Shown here piece by piece: positions 25,569-36,022 of a DNA stretch of 64,000 nucleotides. The stretch is from Bacteroides sp. OM05-12 (GTDB lineage Bacteria > Bacteroidota > Bacteroidia > Bacteroidales > Bacteroidaceae). The position numbers and the translations under genes were made by a program. The DNA lies in NCBI RefSeq assembly GCF_003438995.1, contig NZ_QSUN01000008.1, forward strand, positions 81,668 to 145,667, written 5' to 3'. The number at the start of each line of letters is the position of its first letter. The first letter of the stretch is position 1. The notes beneath the pieces are model-generated. The model did no database searches. It was not told the origin of the DNA and worked only from the letters and a program-made list of their open reading frames with translations.

Positions 25569-25977
25569 TCTTCTTCTCTTTCTTTTTCTTTAAGTTCTGC
25601 TCAAACAGATAGAAAAAAATACTTTCGTGCAACAATGTAAATAAATAAAACAGAAAGAAAGTAAGGACGAAATCTTCTTTCTGAACCTTCACAAACAAGA
25701 TATAAAACAACAAAAACAGCATGGAAAGTAACATCTTCACTACCTTCATACCCAAATAAACAGATAAGATCTTATTTGGCGTATATCTTCGGCACATGTC
25801 AAAACTATAAATATAATACCATCCAAATATATAAAAATAGACCGGTATGGCCGGATACCATTTAAAATAGTAGCCGGGGAAAAGAAGTTCTATTGCATAA
25901 TAGACTCCAACCCCTGAGACTAACGCAAATATGGTGGTCCACAATAAGTACCTTTTTTTAGTTAAAGTTATTCCCAT
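25561..25977 (-). CDS. small membrane protein of the atp operon (AtpI-like position)
   Basis: This 138-residue protein has about four hydrophobic segments (LLWTTIFALVSGVGVYYAI, YFYIFGWYYIYSF, MLLSMLFLLFYILFV, FFLFYLFTLLHESIFF) and a very basic tail (KKKKEKK). It lies between atpC and atpB, where AtpI-type assembly factors are often found, and overlaps atpB. Sequence similarity to AtpI cannot be shown by eye, so the name is from position. A role in c-ring assembly or Mg2+ supply is a guess. Confidence 0.75.
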   Translation of the reverse strand: MGITLTKKRYLLWTTIFALVSGVGVYYAIELLFPGYYFKWYPAIPVYFYIFGWYYIYSFDMCRRYTPNKILSVYLGMKVVKMLLSMLFLLFYILFVKVQKEDFVLTFFLFYLFTLLHESIFFYLFEQNLKKKKEKKNE

Positions 25978-25990
25978 AGCATTTTGTTTT

Positions 25991-26242
25991 TCATTGTTCT
26001 ACACATATAGATATCAGGTTATCTTTTACTTCTACAAAACCACCTTTTATTTCGATAGATTTCATCTCACCATCTGCCGAAAATGTTATCTCCCCATTCT
26101 CTAAAGAAGAGATTATCGGGGCATGATCCGGTAATACGGTAAATGAGCCCAACGTTCCGGGAAGCGTCACCAACTGTACATCTCCTTCAAAAAGGATATG
26201 TTCAGGAGAGACAATGGTTAATTGTAAAATCTGTAATTTCAT
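25991..26242 (-). CDS. atpC: F1 ATP synthase epsilon subunit (short)
   Basis: Only the N-terminal beta-sandwich is present (LQLTIVSPEHILFEGDVQLV, then PGTLGSFTVLPDHAPIISSL and GGFVEVKDNLISICV). At 83 residues it lacks the C-terminal helical hairpin that inhibits ATP hydrolysis in E. coli epsilon. This short form is seen in Bacteroidetes. It lies 11 bases after atpD. Confidence 0.94.
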   Translation of the reverse strand: MKLQILQLTIVSPEHILFEGDVQLVTLPGTLGSFTVLPDHAPIISSLENGEITFSADGEMKSIEIKGGFVEVKDNLISICVEQ

Positions 26243-26253
26243 AAAGCATTATT

Positions 26254-27789
<1,536 letters not shown>

Positions 27790-27901
27790 TTATTCTTAGT
27801 TATTTTTCTTAGTTTCTTTGTCGAGTCTATTTACCCGTTTGTAAAATAACAAATCAGGAAAATGATTTGTTCACGACCAAATAGTTAAATAAACAACTTT
27901 G

Positions 27902-27909
27902 CAAAAGTA
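27902..27909 (-). promoter_or_regulatory. -7 box of the atp operon
   Basis: TACTTTTG on the minus strand, about 120 bases before atpD. It leaves a long leader. The -33 box is not clear. Confidence 0.5.
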
Positions 27910-28032
27910 AGAACAAAATGGAAACTCTGTTCTCGTTTTTCGTTTTTTAATATTTCGACACACTATTTGCACCGTACAGCAGTAAAAAGATTAAAAACTG
28001 TAATACAGTTGTATTGCATTCACTGTCAACAA

Positions 28033-28071
28033 AATAAAAGGGCTTTTCAACAGTTGAAAAGCCCTTTTATT
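28033..28071 (-). terminator. terminator after purT
   Basis: A near-perfect 17-19 bp stem (AATAAAAGGGCTTTTCAAC with its complement) with A/T runs on both sides. It can work in either direction and separates purT from the atp operon. Confidence 0.88.
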
Positions 28072-28159
28072 ATCATCAATATTATACTTTAAAAATAAAA
28101 AAGAATACTAATTGACTTCTTACCGTTTGCGAGAACGGTGTTTATCCATATCTTCAAAA

Positions 28160-29329
28160 CTAGTACACTTTTACCTTGTCTGCAACTGCTTTAGCTTTAG
28201 TTCGCAAAGCATCTAAACCACTTCCGTTGGGAGCATAACACAACACAACTCCCATTCTCCGGTTCATCTTTGTATATGGTTTACCGAAAATACGTAAATA
28301 TGTATTTTCTTCTTTCAATGCCTCTTCCATTCCTTCATAACGAGGTGGTTCTTTGCTGGCAATAGGTGAAAGAATTACGGCACTCGCTCCCATTCTTTCT
28401 TGTGTGATGGAAGGAATCGGTAAACCGAGTACCGCACGTAAATGAAGTTCAAACTCATTTAGGTTCTGTGTTCCGGCAAGCGTCACCATACCTGTATCGT
28501 GCGGACGTGGAGATAGTTCTGAGAAGTAAACCCCATTTTCATGACTCAAGAAGAACTCTACTCCCCAAAGACCTGCACCTGTCAGAGCACGGGTCACTTT
28601 CTCTGCCATTTCCTGCGCTTCTTTTAAATGTTCCGGCGCAATATGTGCGGGCTGAAAACTTTCACGGTAATCGCCTCCCTTTTGCACATGTCCTATCGGT
28701 GCACAAAATAAAGTAGGTCCGTTCTTTTGTGTAACGGTCAGCAATGTGATTTCACTATCAAACTTTATGAATTCCTCAATAATCAATTCTTTAATATCTC
28801 CACGGCTACCGTTGCAACCGTATTCCCAAGCATGCTCCAATTCCTCACGGCTACGTACCAATGACTGCCCTTTACCCGAAGACGACATCAACGGCTTCAC
28901 CACACATGGAAAACCTATCTTTTCAGCAGCCTCTTTTAGTTCTTCCAAAGATTTCGCATAATAATATTTCGCTGTTTTCAGTCCTAATTCCTTCGCTGCA
29001 AGGTCACGGATGGCTTTACGGTTCATCGTAAAGTTTACGGCACGCGCACTCGGCACGACTTGTATACCTTCCTTTTCATAATCATACAAACGCTCTGTAC
29101 GAATTGCTTCAATCTCGGGCACAATAATATCCGGCTTATGTTTTGCTACCACCTTATCCAGTTGTTCTCCACACAGCATATCGAACACTTCATATTCATC
29201 GGCAACTTGCATGGCCGGTGCACCTGCATACGAATCACACGCTACAACGTACTGTCCTTTACGCTGCGCTGATATTACAAATTCCTTACCCAATTCTCCG
29301 GAACCGAGCAACAGTATTTTCTTTGTCAT
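28160..29329 (-). CDS. purT: formate-dependent GAR transformylase
   Basis: It makes formylglycinamide ribonucleotide from GAR, formate and ATP in purine synthesis. It has the ATP-grasp fold: an N-terminal Rossmann-like part with [13 protein letters not shown], the ATP-grasp core with [19 protein letters not shown], and the metal-binding stretch [28 protein letters not shown] (quoted in part). I chose the ATG for MTKKILLLG at 29329. A longer frame starting with TTG exists, but that TTG lies inside the promoter box at 29366-29373. Length of 389 residues is normal. Confidence 0.95.
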   Translation of the reverse strand: MTKKILLLGSGELGKEFVISAQRKGQYVVACDSYAGAPAMQVADEYEVFDMLCGEQLDKVVAKHKPDIIVPEIEAIRTERLYDYEKEGIQVVPSARAVNFTMNRKAIRDLAAKELGLKTAKYYYAKSLEELKEAAEKIGFPCVVKPLMSSSGKGQSLVRSREELEHAWEYGCNGSRGDIKELIIEEFIKFDSEITLLTVTQKNGPTLFCAPIGHVQKGGDYRESFQPAHIAPEHLKEAQEMAEKVTRALTGAGLWGVEFFLSHENGVYFSELSPRPHDTGMVTLAGTQNLNEFELHLRAVLGLPIPSITQERMGASAVILSPIASKEPPRYEGMEEALKEENTYLRIFGKPYTKMNRRMGVVLCYAPNGSGLDALRTKAKAVADKVKVY

Positions 29330-29365
29330 TGAGTTTATATTTAAAGACCTTATTATATTGAAGCG

Positions 29366-29373
29366 CAAATTTA
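29366..29373 (-). promoter_or_regulatory. -7 box of purT
   Basis: TAAATTTG on the minus strand. It overlaps the alternative upstream TTG start and so argues for the shorter PurT. Confidence 0.6.
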
Positions 29374-29450
29374 AAACTTATTTTTCAGACATCAGAGTGT
29401 TTCTTTAGAATCTTACCGAATAAGTTTTTCTACTTCCTTGAAAAAAATCA

Positions 29451-29537
29451 GTTCCATAATATATGGAACTAAAGTTTCCAAAGGTTGAAACAAAGGTTTC
29501 ACAATATATGGAACTAAAGTTCCACAATATATGAAAC
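29451..29537. repeat. AT-rich palindrome array
   Basis: Units such as GTTCCATAATATATGGAAC, GGTTTCACAATATATGGAAC and AGTTCCACAATATATGAAAC follow one another. They share the consensus GTTYCAYAATATATGRAAC with the 19752-19816 palindrome. The array lies between the PspC gene and purT. Confidence 0.7.
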
Positions 29538-29581
29538 TTCAGCTCCTATAAAGTGAACCTACAACAGCGTCTCAATGAGAT

Positions 29582-30664
29582 TTAATGAAACCACAGTTGG
29601 AATGTAGGTATCATAAAATGGTTTTGTGCCACTAAAACCAGACACACAATGAATGACACAATCCATAATGCGAATAAAGTCCATTTTAAGCCGGAAGACA
29701 TCTGTTTCCAGGAAGTAAATAACTGACATAACACAGAATAAACAAGTGCAATCAACGGAATACCTATCAGAAGCGTCATGAATATCCCAAAGACCGAAGT
29801 AATCATAGGAGACGATCCTACCATCACATAATCAGCCGGAAGCAAACTATAAAGGTATGCTCCGCCACCAATAGCCAGTCCGATTGCAGCAATGACAAAT
29901 GCAAAAAGACAAATGGCAAGCACAAACAATACCGGACTAAAGACAATGGCAAGAATAATAAGGAACAGTTTGATAACCAATCCGGCAACCATCACCAATG
30001 CATCCCCTATTTTCTGCAAAGCCGTACGAGGTTTATCTGATTTAATAAAATCATTCACTTCACTTGACATCCGTTCAAAACCATCTGTTACCGTCTTTCC
30101 TATATTCTCTACGGTAATCTTTTCCCCACGCATCGCCAATTTCTCAGAAGCGGTATGCGCCATCGGGATAACCAGCCAGCCTATCAGATAAATCAGTACA
30201 ATCGGGAAATGAATAAACGGTAAAACCAATAATAACAACATTACAATCCGGATAATCGTAGCATCCCATCCCATATAGGCTGCCAAACCTCCTGCCACAC
30301 CTCCTAATATCTTGTTATCCGGATCGCGATAGAGCTTTCGGTGAATACTTTCTCTGTACACTCTTTCAGAAGTGCCGTTACTTTCCGGCTGTTCTTCTTT
30401 TTCCTCCGACAAATCTTCCGGTTTTCCCACCCGTTCAATGACTTGTTCCACATCCTCAATCGTAATTACCTGATAACCAGCATTTATCTTTTCCATAAAA
30501 AGCTCGGATATACGCAGTTCAAAGTCTTTCACAATCTCGTCCGCACCTTTCTCTTTCTTAAAATGATATTTCAGGTTAGACAGATATTTATCCAACAAAC
30601 GGTACGCATCCTCATCTATATTAAAAACCGTTCCGCCCAAATTCACAGTCAATGTCTTTTTCAT
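29582..30664 (-). CDS. PspC-domain membrane protein
   Basis: Residues 1-90 are a soluble N-terminal domain (KKTLTVNLGGTVFNIDEDAY) with a helical FELRISELFMEKI part. The PspC domain follows near residues 110-170 (KLYRDPDNKILGGVAGGLAAYMGWD, then a membrane helix). Four or more further hydrophobic helices fill the C-terminal half. PspC proteins sense or protect against envelope stress. The PadR regulator gene lies 11 bases upstream on the same strand, so the pair is a regulated operon. The signal is unknown. Confidence 0.85.
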   Translation of the reverse strand: MKKTLTVNLGGTVFNIDEDAYRLLDKYLSNLKYHFKKEKGADEIVKDFELRISELFMEKINAGYQVITIEDVEQVIERVGKPEDLSEEKEEQPESNGTSERVYRESIHRKLYRDPDNKILGGVAGGLAAYMGWDATIIRIVMLLLLVLPFIHFPIVLIYLIGWLVIPMAHTASEKLAMRGEKITVENIGKTVTDGFERMSSEVNDFIKSDKPRTALQKIGDALVMVAGLVIKLFLIILAIVFSPVLFVLAICLFAFVIAAIGLAIGGGAYLYSLLPADYVMVGSSPMITSVFGIFMTLLIGIPLIALVYSVLCQLFTSWKQMSSGLKWTLFALWIVSFIVCLVLVAQNHFMIPTFQLWFH

Positions 30665-30675
30665 TTTATCTACAT

Positions 30676-31002
30676 TTAATGATTCGTAATGTGATTAATC
30701 GTATCACTCAATTCTCTCCATGCATTTTCCAGTTCCCCTAAAAACAGCTCTCCTTTAGGTGTCAACCGATAATACTTGCGTGGTGGTCCCAGTGTAGACT
30801 CTACCCATTCATAGCTCAATAAATCATCATTTTTAAGACGAGTAAGTAACGGATAAAGCGTACCTTCCACCACAATCAATTTTGCCTCCTTCAATTTCTG
30901 AATAATATCCGAAGCATAGGCGGGTTCTTTATGCAGAAGCAGCAAGATGCAATACTCGAGCATTCCCTTCCTCATTTGTGATTTTACGTTATCTGCATTC
31001 AT
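30676..31002 (-). CDS. PadR family transcriptional regulator
   Basis: This 108-residue winged-helix protein has the PadR pattern: KGMLEYCILLLLHKEPAYAS at the first helix, the recognition helix region, VVEGTLYPLLTRLKNDDLLSYEW and the wing GPPRKYYRLTPKGE. It belongs to the short (PadR-s2) group. It heads an operon with the PspC gene, a common partnership in Bacteroidetes and Firmicutes, and probably represses it. Its -7 box is 19 bases upstream of the start. Confidence 0.92.
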   Translation of the reverse strand: MNADNVKSQMRKGMLEYCILLLLHKEPAYASDIIQKLKEAKLIVVEGTLYPLLTRLKNDDLLSYEWVESTLGPPRKYYRLTPKGELFLGELENAWRELSDTINHITNH

Positions 31003-31020
31003 TTCTTTTTATTTATGCGA

Positions 31021-31028
31021 CAAATATA
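31021..31028 (-). promoter_or_regulatory. -7 box of the padR-pspC operon
   Basis: TATATTTG on the minus strand, a perfect match to TAnnTTTG. Confidence 0.65.
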
Positions 31029-31171
31029 TGCATTACATTAGTACCTTGTTATACAAAGTACCTTATTTTAATCATTATTAGCACTTAACAAATTATCAAC
31101 CTTTTTATTTCCATTTATGGAAGCAATCATTTATATTCGCCGTTGTAAAAACTACTATAAAAACGAGTATA

Positions 31172-31669
31172 ATGTTTAGCATAAGAAAAGCAACTATAGA
31201 CGACTGTGAATTAATAAGAAAACTTGCCGAAGTGGTATTTCCCGCTACCTACCAAGAAATATTATCTCGCGAACAACTGGATTATATGATGGAATGGATG
31301 TACTCGATAGACAGTCTGATAAAACAAATGACCGAAGAAGGGCATGTCTACTTCATTGCTTACAAAGAAGATGAAGCATGCGGATATGTGTCCATTCAAC
31401 CGGAAAGCAAGGACTTATTTCATTTACAAAAGATATATGTACTCCCCCACTTTCAAGGACATCATTTAGGAGAAAAACTTTTCCGAACAGCAATCGATTA
31501 TATAAAAGAAATACATCCTGAACCGTGCCGGATGGAATTGAATGTAAACCGTAACAACAAGGCATTACAGTTTTATGAGCATTTGGGAATGAAGAAAGTA
31601 CGTGAAGGAGATTTCCATATCGGTAACGGATATTACATGAACGACTACATTATGGGGATAGATATTTAA
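31172..31669 (+). CDS. GNAT N-acetyltransferase
   Basis: This 165-residue protein is a single GNAT domain. The acetyl-CoA motif A is seen as LQKIYVLPHFQGHHLGEKLF (Q-x-x-G-x-G/A variant QGHHLG), and motif B as ELNVNRNNKALQFYEHLGM, with the conserved NxxAxxFYxxxGF pattern. The acceptor may be a small molecule or protein N-terminus and cannot be told. It is monocistronic and convergent with the DUF4301 gene, with a shared terminator between them. Confidence 0.9.
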   Translation: MFSIRKATIDDCELIRKLAEVVFPATYQEILSREQLDYMMEWMYSIDSLIKQMTEEGHVYFIAYKEDEACGYVSIQPESKDLFHLQKIYVLPHFQGHHLGEKLFRTAIDYIKEIHPEPCRMELNVNRNNKALQFYEHLGMKKVREGDFHIGNGYYMNDYIMGIDI

Positions 31670-31693
31670 GATAGTAGCGGCATATAAATAAAA

Positions 31694-31737
31694 ATCCATC
31701 CGTTACACCTTATATATATAGGAGACAACGGATGGAT
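31694..31737. terminator. bidirectional terminator
   Basis: ATCCATCCGTT pairs with AACGGATGGAT around a 22-base loop, with A-rich and T-rich flanks. It serves the convergent GNAT and DUF4301 genes. Confidence 0.7.
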
Positions 31738-31760
31738 AAGAAATAATACTTCTCAATATC

Positions 31761-33278
31761 TTACTGGTGCTGCGGACGTAACAGGTCGTTCACCGTCTTC
31801 ACCGGATTAAAAGTGCTTAACGGCACTTCAACGAAAACTGTATTCCAATCACTCATTGCGCCATTCCACAATCCCGGAAGTTCAAGGGCTTTCAGGTCTT
31901 TACCGTTCTTTGATTTATAAGAGATAAAACCGGTCGCTTTATCCACATACTTCACCAAATCAAATTTGTGTCCTTTATAGTCACGCACGGCACAAACCAA
32001 ATCCACCGGATTGAAATGCGTACCCTTTTCAAACATTTCTTTCTTTTCAGGATCTTTCATGTCAATTTGCGAACTCTCCAAAATCTGCAAAGAGATAGTA
32101 CCATCCTGATTATAAGCAAGGAAAGGACCGCCACCGGGTTCACCCACATTCTTCACCATACCACACACACGCATAGGACGGTTTAATTTCTTTCTCAGAT
32201 AAAGAACTAAGTCCGCATCTTCCAAATCCTTAATCTTCGGATTACGGCAGAATAGTTTTTGCTGTACAAAACGAATTACTTCTTCAATCTGTTCCTGAGT
32301 ATATTTCCCACTATCCAGCAACTCCAGATATTTGAAAGCCTGTTTCTGTAAAGCTACCAGTACACCGGCTATCAGCTTTTTGTAAAGAACTGTATCGTCT
32401 TTCAACTTATCCGGCACCACATTATCTATGTTCTTAATAAAAATCACGTCGGCATCCAGATCATTTAAATTCTCAATCAATGCACCATGACCACCCGGAC
32501 GGAACAACAGTTTATCATTATCACGGAAAGGCTTATTATCCATATCAGCAGCCACAGTATCCGTACTCGGCTTCTGCTCTGAGAATGTAATGTTATAGTC
32601 TACATCGTACTTCAATGAATAATCCTTTACTTTCTCTTCCACCAAAACACGAAACAAATCTTTGTGCTCGGCAGATACGGTGAAATGTACATTTACCCGT
32701 CCTGTTTTTCCGGCAGCATATAAAGCTCCTTCCACCAAATGTTCTTCAAGAGGTGTACGTGCACCATTCTCATACTTATGGAATTTCAGCAAACCTTTCG
32801 GCAAAGCACCATAATTCAATCCAGCCTCATTTAACAAGTTTGCAACAACAGCCTTATAATTCTTTGCAGCAATCAAAGCAGGGATATCCGCCTTTTCATT
32901 CTGTTTGCATGCTTCATTCAAATCATTATAAAAAGCGAAGTCTGTTATTTTTGCGAAAAACTCCTTCTCAAAAGCAGTAGTCGGCTTATCATAATCTGCG
33001 CCTAAAAACTCGAATAAATTCTTAAACATACGGCTGGCTGCTCCGGAAGCGGGAACAAATTTAACAATAGTTTTGTTACTGTTCTTATATTCATCCCATG
33101 CAGCCAGATATTGTTTTTGTTCATCTGAATCCGGTGAAATAATCCCTTTACCGATAGATGCAGCCGCATCTAATTTAAGAAAAGGAAAACCTTGTTCAAA
33201 ACATACCAGCTGCTCTTTTATCTGCTCTTCAGAGATTCCTTTCTTTGCGAGCAATTCCTTGTCTTGAGGTGTTAACAT
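31761..33278 (-). CDS. DUF4301 family protein
   Basis: It is a 505-residue cytosolic protein of the DUF4301 family. The N-terminal VKFVPASGAASRMFKNLFEF resembles the nucleotide-binding loop of sugar nucleotidyltransferases (PASGxxSRM), and LFRPGGHGALIENLNDLDADVIFIKNIDN (quoted in part) resembles their sugar/metal site. The family's reaction is not known to me. A nucleotidyltransferase-like role is inference. It has its own promoter and no operon partner. Confidence 0.88.
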   Translation of the reverse strand: MLTPQDKELLAKKGISEEQIKEQLVCFEQGFPFLKLDAAASIGKGIISPDSDEQKQYLAAWDEYKNSNKTIVKFVPASGAASRMFKNLFEFLGADYDKPTTAFEKEFFAKITDFAFYNDLNEACKQNEKADIPALIAAKNYKAVVANLLNEAGLNYGALPKGLLKFHKYENGARTPLEEHLVEGALYAAGKTGRVNVHFTVSAEHKDLFRVLVEEKVKDYSLKYDVDYNITFSEQKPSTDTVAADMDNKPFRDNDKLLFRPGGHGALIENLNDLDADVIFIKNIDNVVPDKLKDDTVLYKKLIAGVLVALQKQAFKYLELLDSGKYTQEQIEEVIRFVQQKLFCRNPKIKDLEDADLVLYLRKKLNRPMRVCGMVKNVGEPGGGPFLAYNQDGTISLQILESSQIDMKDPEKKEMFEKGTHFNPVDLVCAVRDYKGHKFDLVKYVDKATGFISYKSKNGKDLKALELPGLWNGAMSDWNTVFVEVPLSTFNPVKTVNDLLRPQHQ

Positions 33279-33340
33279 TGTACCTTATTTTATAGATTAT
33301 TATTGTTATTGCAAATCGTTTTTAAATCTAAATTGATGCC

Positions 33341-33348
33341 CAAAAATA
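33341..33348 (-). promoter_or_regulatory. -7 box of the DUF4301 gene
   Basis: TATTTTTG on the minus strand, 63 bases before the start codon. Confidence 0.5.
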
Positions 33349-33419
33349 CAAAAACTTATTTATGAGTGCCAATAAAACCAACAAAAAAACTTACTTTTAC
33401 GTCGAAAAATTAAAAAGTT

Positions 33420-35633
33420 ATGGAGGAACTATTTTTCACAGATAAAGAAAAGACAGAACTTATCCCTTTATATAAAAGACTGCTACAATCGGCAGGCGAA
33501 AGCATAAGCAGAGAAGATTGCCGGAAGTTAAAGGCTCACCTTATCAATGCTGTACAAAGCAACTGCCTGCAACGCAATAACTTTGGGATGAATCCTATTA
33601 TCCGGAACTTGCAGACGGCTGCCATTGTTTCCGAAGAAATGGGTATGAAACGTGCATCCATTCTGGGTATTATGCTTCATGACACTGTAAAAAACAGCTT
33701 TTGCTCCATAGAACATATACACCGCGAATACGGAGAAGATGTAGCAGGCATCATTCAAGGATTGGTCAAAACGAATGAGCTATATGCCAAAAGCCCAACC
33801 GTAGAATCCGAGAATTTCAGGAATCTGCTCCTGTCGTTTGCCGAGGACATGCGCGTTATTCTCATCATGATTGCCGACCGTGTAAACATTATGCGGCAAA
33901 TCAAAGATTCACCGAATGAAAGTGACCGTATACAAGTTGCCAACGAAGCAGCCTATCTTTATGCTCCGTTAGCTCATAAGCTCGGTTTATATAAATTAAA
34001 ATCAGAACTGGAAGACCTTTCCTTGAAATATACTCATAAGGATGTATATTATGAAATCAAAGATAAACTGAATGAAACAAAGGCTTCCCGTGACAAATAC
34101 ATTGCCGCATTTATAAAGCCTGTCAAACAGAAGTTAGACGCCGCCGGGCTAAAGTTCTCAATAAAAGGCCGTACGAAGTCCATTCATTCCATCTGGAATA
34201 AAATGCAGAAGCAACATACGCCATTTGAGAATATATATGATTTATTTGCAATCCGCATCATACTTGATTCTCCGCGTGATAAAGAGAAACAAGAATGTTG
34301 GCAGGTATATTCCATCATTACGGATATGTATCAACCCAATCCCAAACGTTTGCGTGACTGGCTTTCCATTCCCAAAAGTAATGGTTATGAGTCTCTGCAT
34401 ATTACCGTCATGGGACCGGAAGGAAGATGGGTGGAAGTGCAGATACGTACACAAAGAATGGATGAAATAGCCGAACGGGGACTTGCCGCACACTGGAGAT
34501 ATAAAGGTGTCAAAGGCGAAAGCGGCTTGGATGAATGGCTTACTTCCGTGCGCGAAGCTTTAGAACATTCGGAAAATGACTCCATGAAAATCATGGATCA
34601 GTTCAAAATGGATTTATATGAAGACGAAGTCTTCGTGTTTACCCCTAAAGGAGATCTGTTCAAACTGGCAAAAGGTTCTACCGTATTGGATTTTGCCTTC
34701 CATATTCATACGAAATTAGGATGCAAATGTATCGGAGCAAAAGTAAACGGCAAGAATGTCCAGCTCCGGCAAGTGTTGAACAGTGGCGATCAGGTTGAAA
34801 TAACGACGTCCAATACTCAGACCCCTAAGCAAGACTGGCTCAATATTGTAACCACATCGAAAGCCCGTACCAAAATCCGTCAGGCTTTAAAAGAAATAAC
34901 GGCGAAACAATCCGAGTTTGCTAAAGAAACACTGGAACGAAAATTCAAAAACCGCAAGATGGAGTATGATGAAAGCATAATGATGCGATTAATCAAGAAG
35001 CTCGGATTCAAGACGGTTACCGATTTCTATCAAAAAATAGCAGACGAAACACTCGAAGTAAACGATATACTCGACAAATATACTGAACTTCAAAAGAAAG
35101 AGACAGACAACCATGACGATATAGTCTACCGCAGTGCCGAGGGTTACAATATGCAGGTACTACAAGATGACAAGACGACAAAAGAAGATGTGCTCGTCAT
35201 CGACCGCAACCTGAAAGGAATAGATTTCAAGTTGGCGAAGTGTTGTAATCCTATTTACGGAGATGATGTATTCGGTTTTGTCACTATCAGCGGGGGTATC
35301 AAGATACACCGAACCAATTGTCCTAACGCAGCCCAGATGATGGAACGTTTCGGCTATCGAATTGTAAAAGCACGTTGGGCGGGGAAATCTTCCGGTTCAC
35401 AATATCCGATTACTTTGCGTGTGGTGGGACATGATGATATTGGTATTGTAACGAACATTACATCCATTATTTCAAAGGAGAATGAAACTTCCCTCCGTTC
35501 CATCAGCATTGACTCAAATGACGGACTATTCTCCGGTACATTGACCATTATGATCGGAGATACATCCAAACTTGAGAATCTTATTAAGAAACTCAAAGCA
35601 GTGAAAGGAGTCAAGCAAGTTATCAGAAGCTGA
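33420..35633 (+). CDS. relA: RelA/SpoT family (p)ppGpp synthetase, hydrolase site degenerate
   Basis: The domain order is that of long Rsh proteins: pseudo-HD (about 40-190), synthetase (about 240-360), TGS (about 400-465) and ACT (about 665-737). The synthetase core is convincing (GRTKSIHSIWNKMQ, then IPKSNGYESLHITVMGP and EVQIRTQRMDEIAERGLAAHW). In the HD domain the usual HDxxED is HDTVKN (His87, Asp88, with Lys-Asn for Glu-Asp), the early metal His of the YxxHP motif is missing (MNPIIRN), and the Asn of ADRxHN is ADRVNIM. It therefore looks like a synthetase without hydrolase activity, parallel to E. coli RelA. dgkA follows 15 bases later. Confidence 0.93.
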   Translation: MEELFFTDKEKTELIPLYKRLLQSAGESISREDCRKLKAHLINAVQSNCLQRNNFGMNPIIRNLQTAAIVSEEMGMKRASILGIMLHDTVKNSFCSIEHIHREYGEDVAGIIQGLVKTNELYAKSPTVESENFRNLLLSFAEDMRVILIMIADRVNIMRQIKDSPNESDRIQVANEAAYLYAPLAHKLGLYKLKSELEDLSLKYTHKDVYYEIKDKLNETKASRDKYIAAFIKPVKQKLDAAGLKFSIKGRTKSIHSIWNKMQKQHTPFENIYDLFAIRIILDSPRDKEKQECWQVYSIITDMYQPNPKRLRDWLSIPKSNGYESLHITVMGPEGRWVEVQIRTQRMDEIAERGLAAHWRYKGVKGESGLDEWLTSVREALEHSENDSMKIMDQFKMDLYEDEVFVFTPKGDLFKLAKGSTVLDFAFHIHTKLGCKCIGAKVNGKNVQLRQVLNSGDQVEITTSNTQTPKQDWLNIVTTSKARTKIRQALKEITAKQSEFAKETLERKFKNRKMEYDESIMMRLIKKLGFKTVTDFYQKIADETLEVNDILDKYTELQKKETDNHDDIVYRSAEGYNMQVLQDDKTTKEDVLVIDRNLKGIDFKLAKCCNPIYGDDVFGFVTISGGIKIHRTNCPNAAQMMERFGYRIVKARWAGKSSGSQYPITLRVVGHDDIGIVTNITSIISKENETSLRSISIDSNDGLFSGTLTIMIGDTSKLENLIKKLKAVKGVKQVIRS

Positions 35634-35648
35634 TACACCTTATTATAT

Positions 35649-36011
35649 ATGGAGAAATTTAGTTTCAAAAAAAGAGCAAAGAGCTTTGTATATGCAGGCA
35701 AAGGATTAAAAAGTTTCATTTGCAAAGAGCATAATGCATGGATACACTGTGTAGCGACTATCGCAGCAATCACATTGGGGATGGTGCTGCACATCTCTAC
35801 CAACGAATGGATTGCCGTTATTATATGTATAGGAATGGTATTTGCAGCCGAAGCATTCAACACGGCAATCGAACGACTCGTAAATCTGGTATCTCCCGAT
35901 TATAACAAAACAGCGGGAGATGTAAAAGATATTGCGGCAGGAGCAGTACTGATCTGCGCCATAGCCGCAGCTATTGTCGGGTTCATAATATTCCTGCCGA
36001 AACTCATATAG
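35649..36011 (+). CDS. dgkA: diacylglycerol / undecaprenol kinase
   Basis: This is a small integral membrane kinase of 120 residues with three membrane helices. The hallmark motif AEAFNTAIERLVN carries the catalytic Glu and metal-binding residues. The protein resembles the Gram-positive-type undecaprenol kinase/DgkA group more than E. coli DgkA in having the KSFVYAGKGLKSF start. It recycles lipid intermediates by phosphorylating them. It lies 15 bases after relA, so the two are co-transcribed. Confidence 0.92.
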   Translation: MEKFSFKKRAKSFVYAGKGLKSFICKEHNAWIHCVATIAAITLGMVLHISTNEWIAVIICIGMVFAAEAFNTAIERLVNLVSPDYNKTAGDVKDIAAGAVLICAIAAAIVGFIIFLPKLI

Positions 36012-36022
36012 TAAGAAACAGA

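Noticed and set aside
28120..28149. nine-residue frame MDKHRSRKR after purT
   Set aside because: It is too short to support and overlaps a small hairpin upstream of the purT terminator.
29451..29537. possible CRISPR-like array
   Set aside because: The units are palindromes with irregular short gaps, there are no unique spacers of even length, and no cas genes are nearby.
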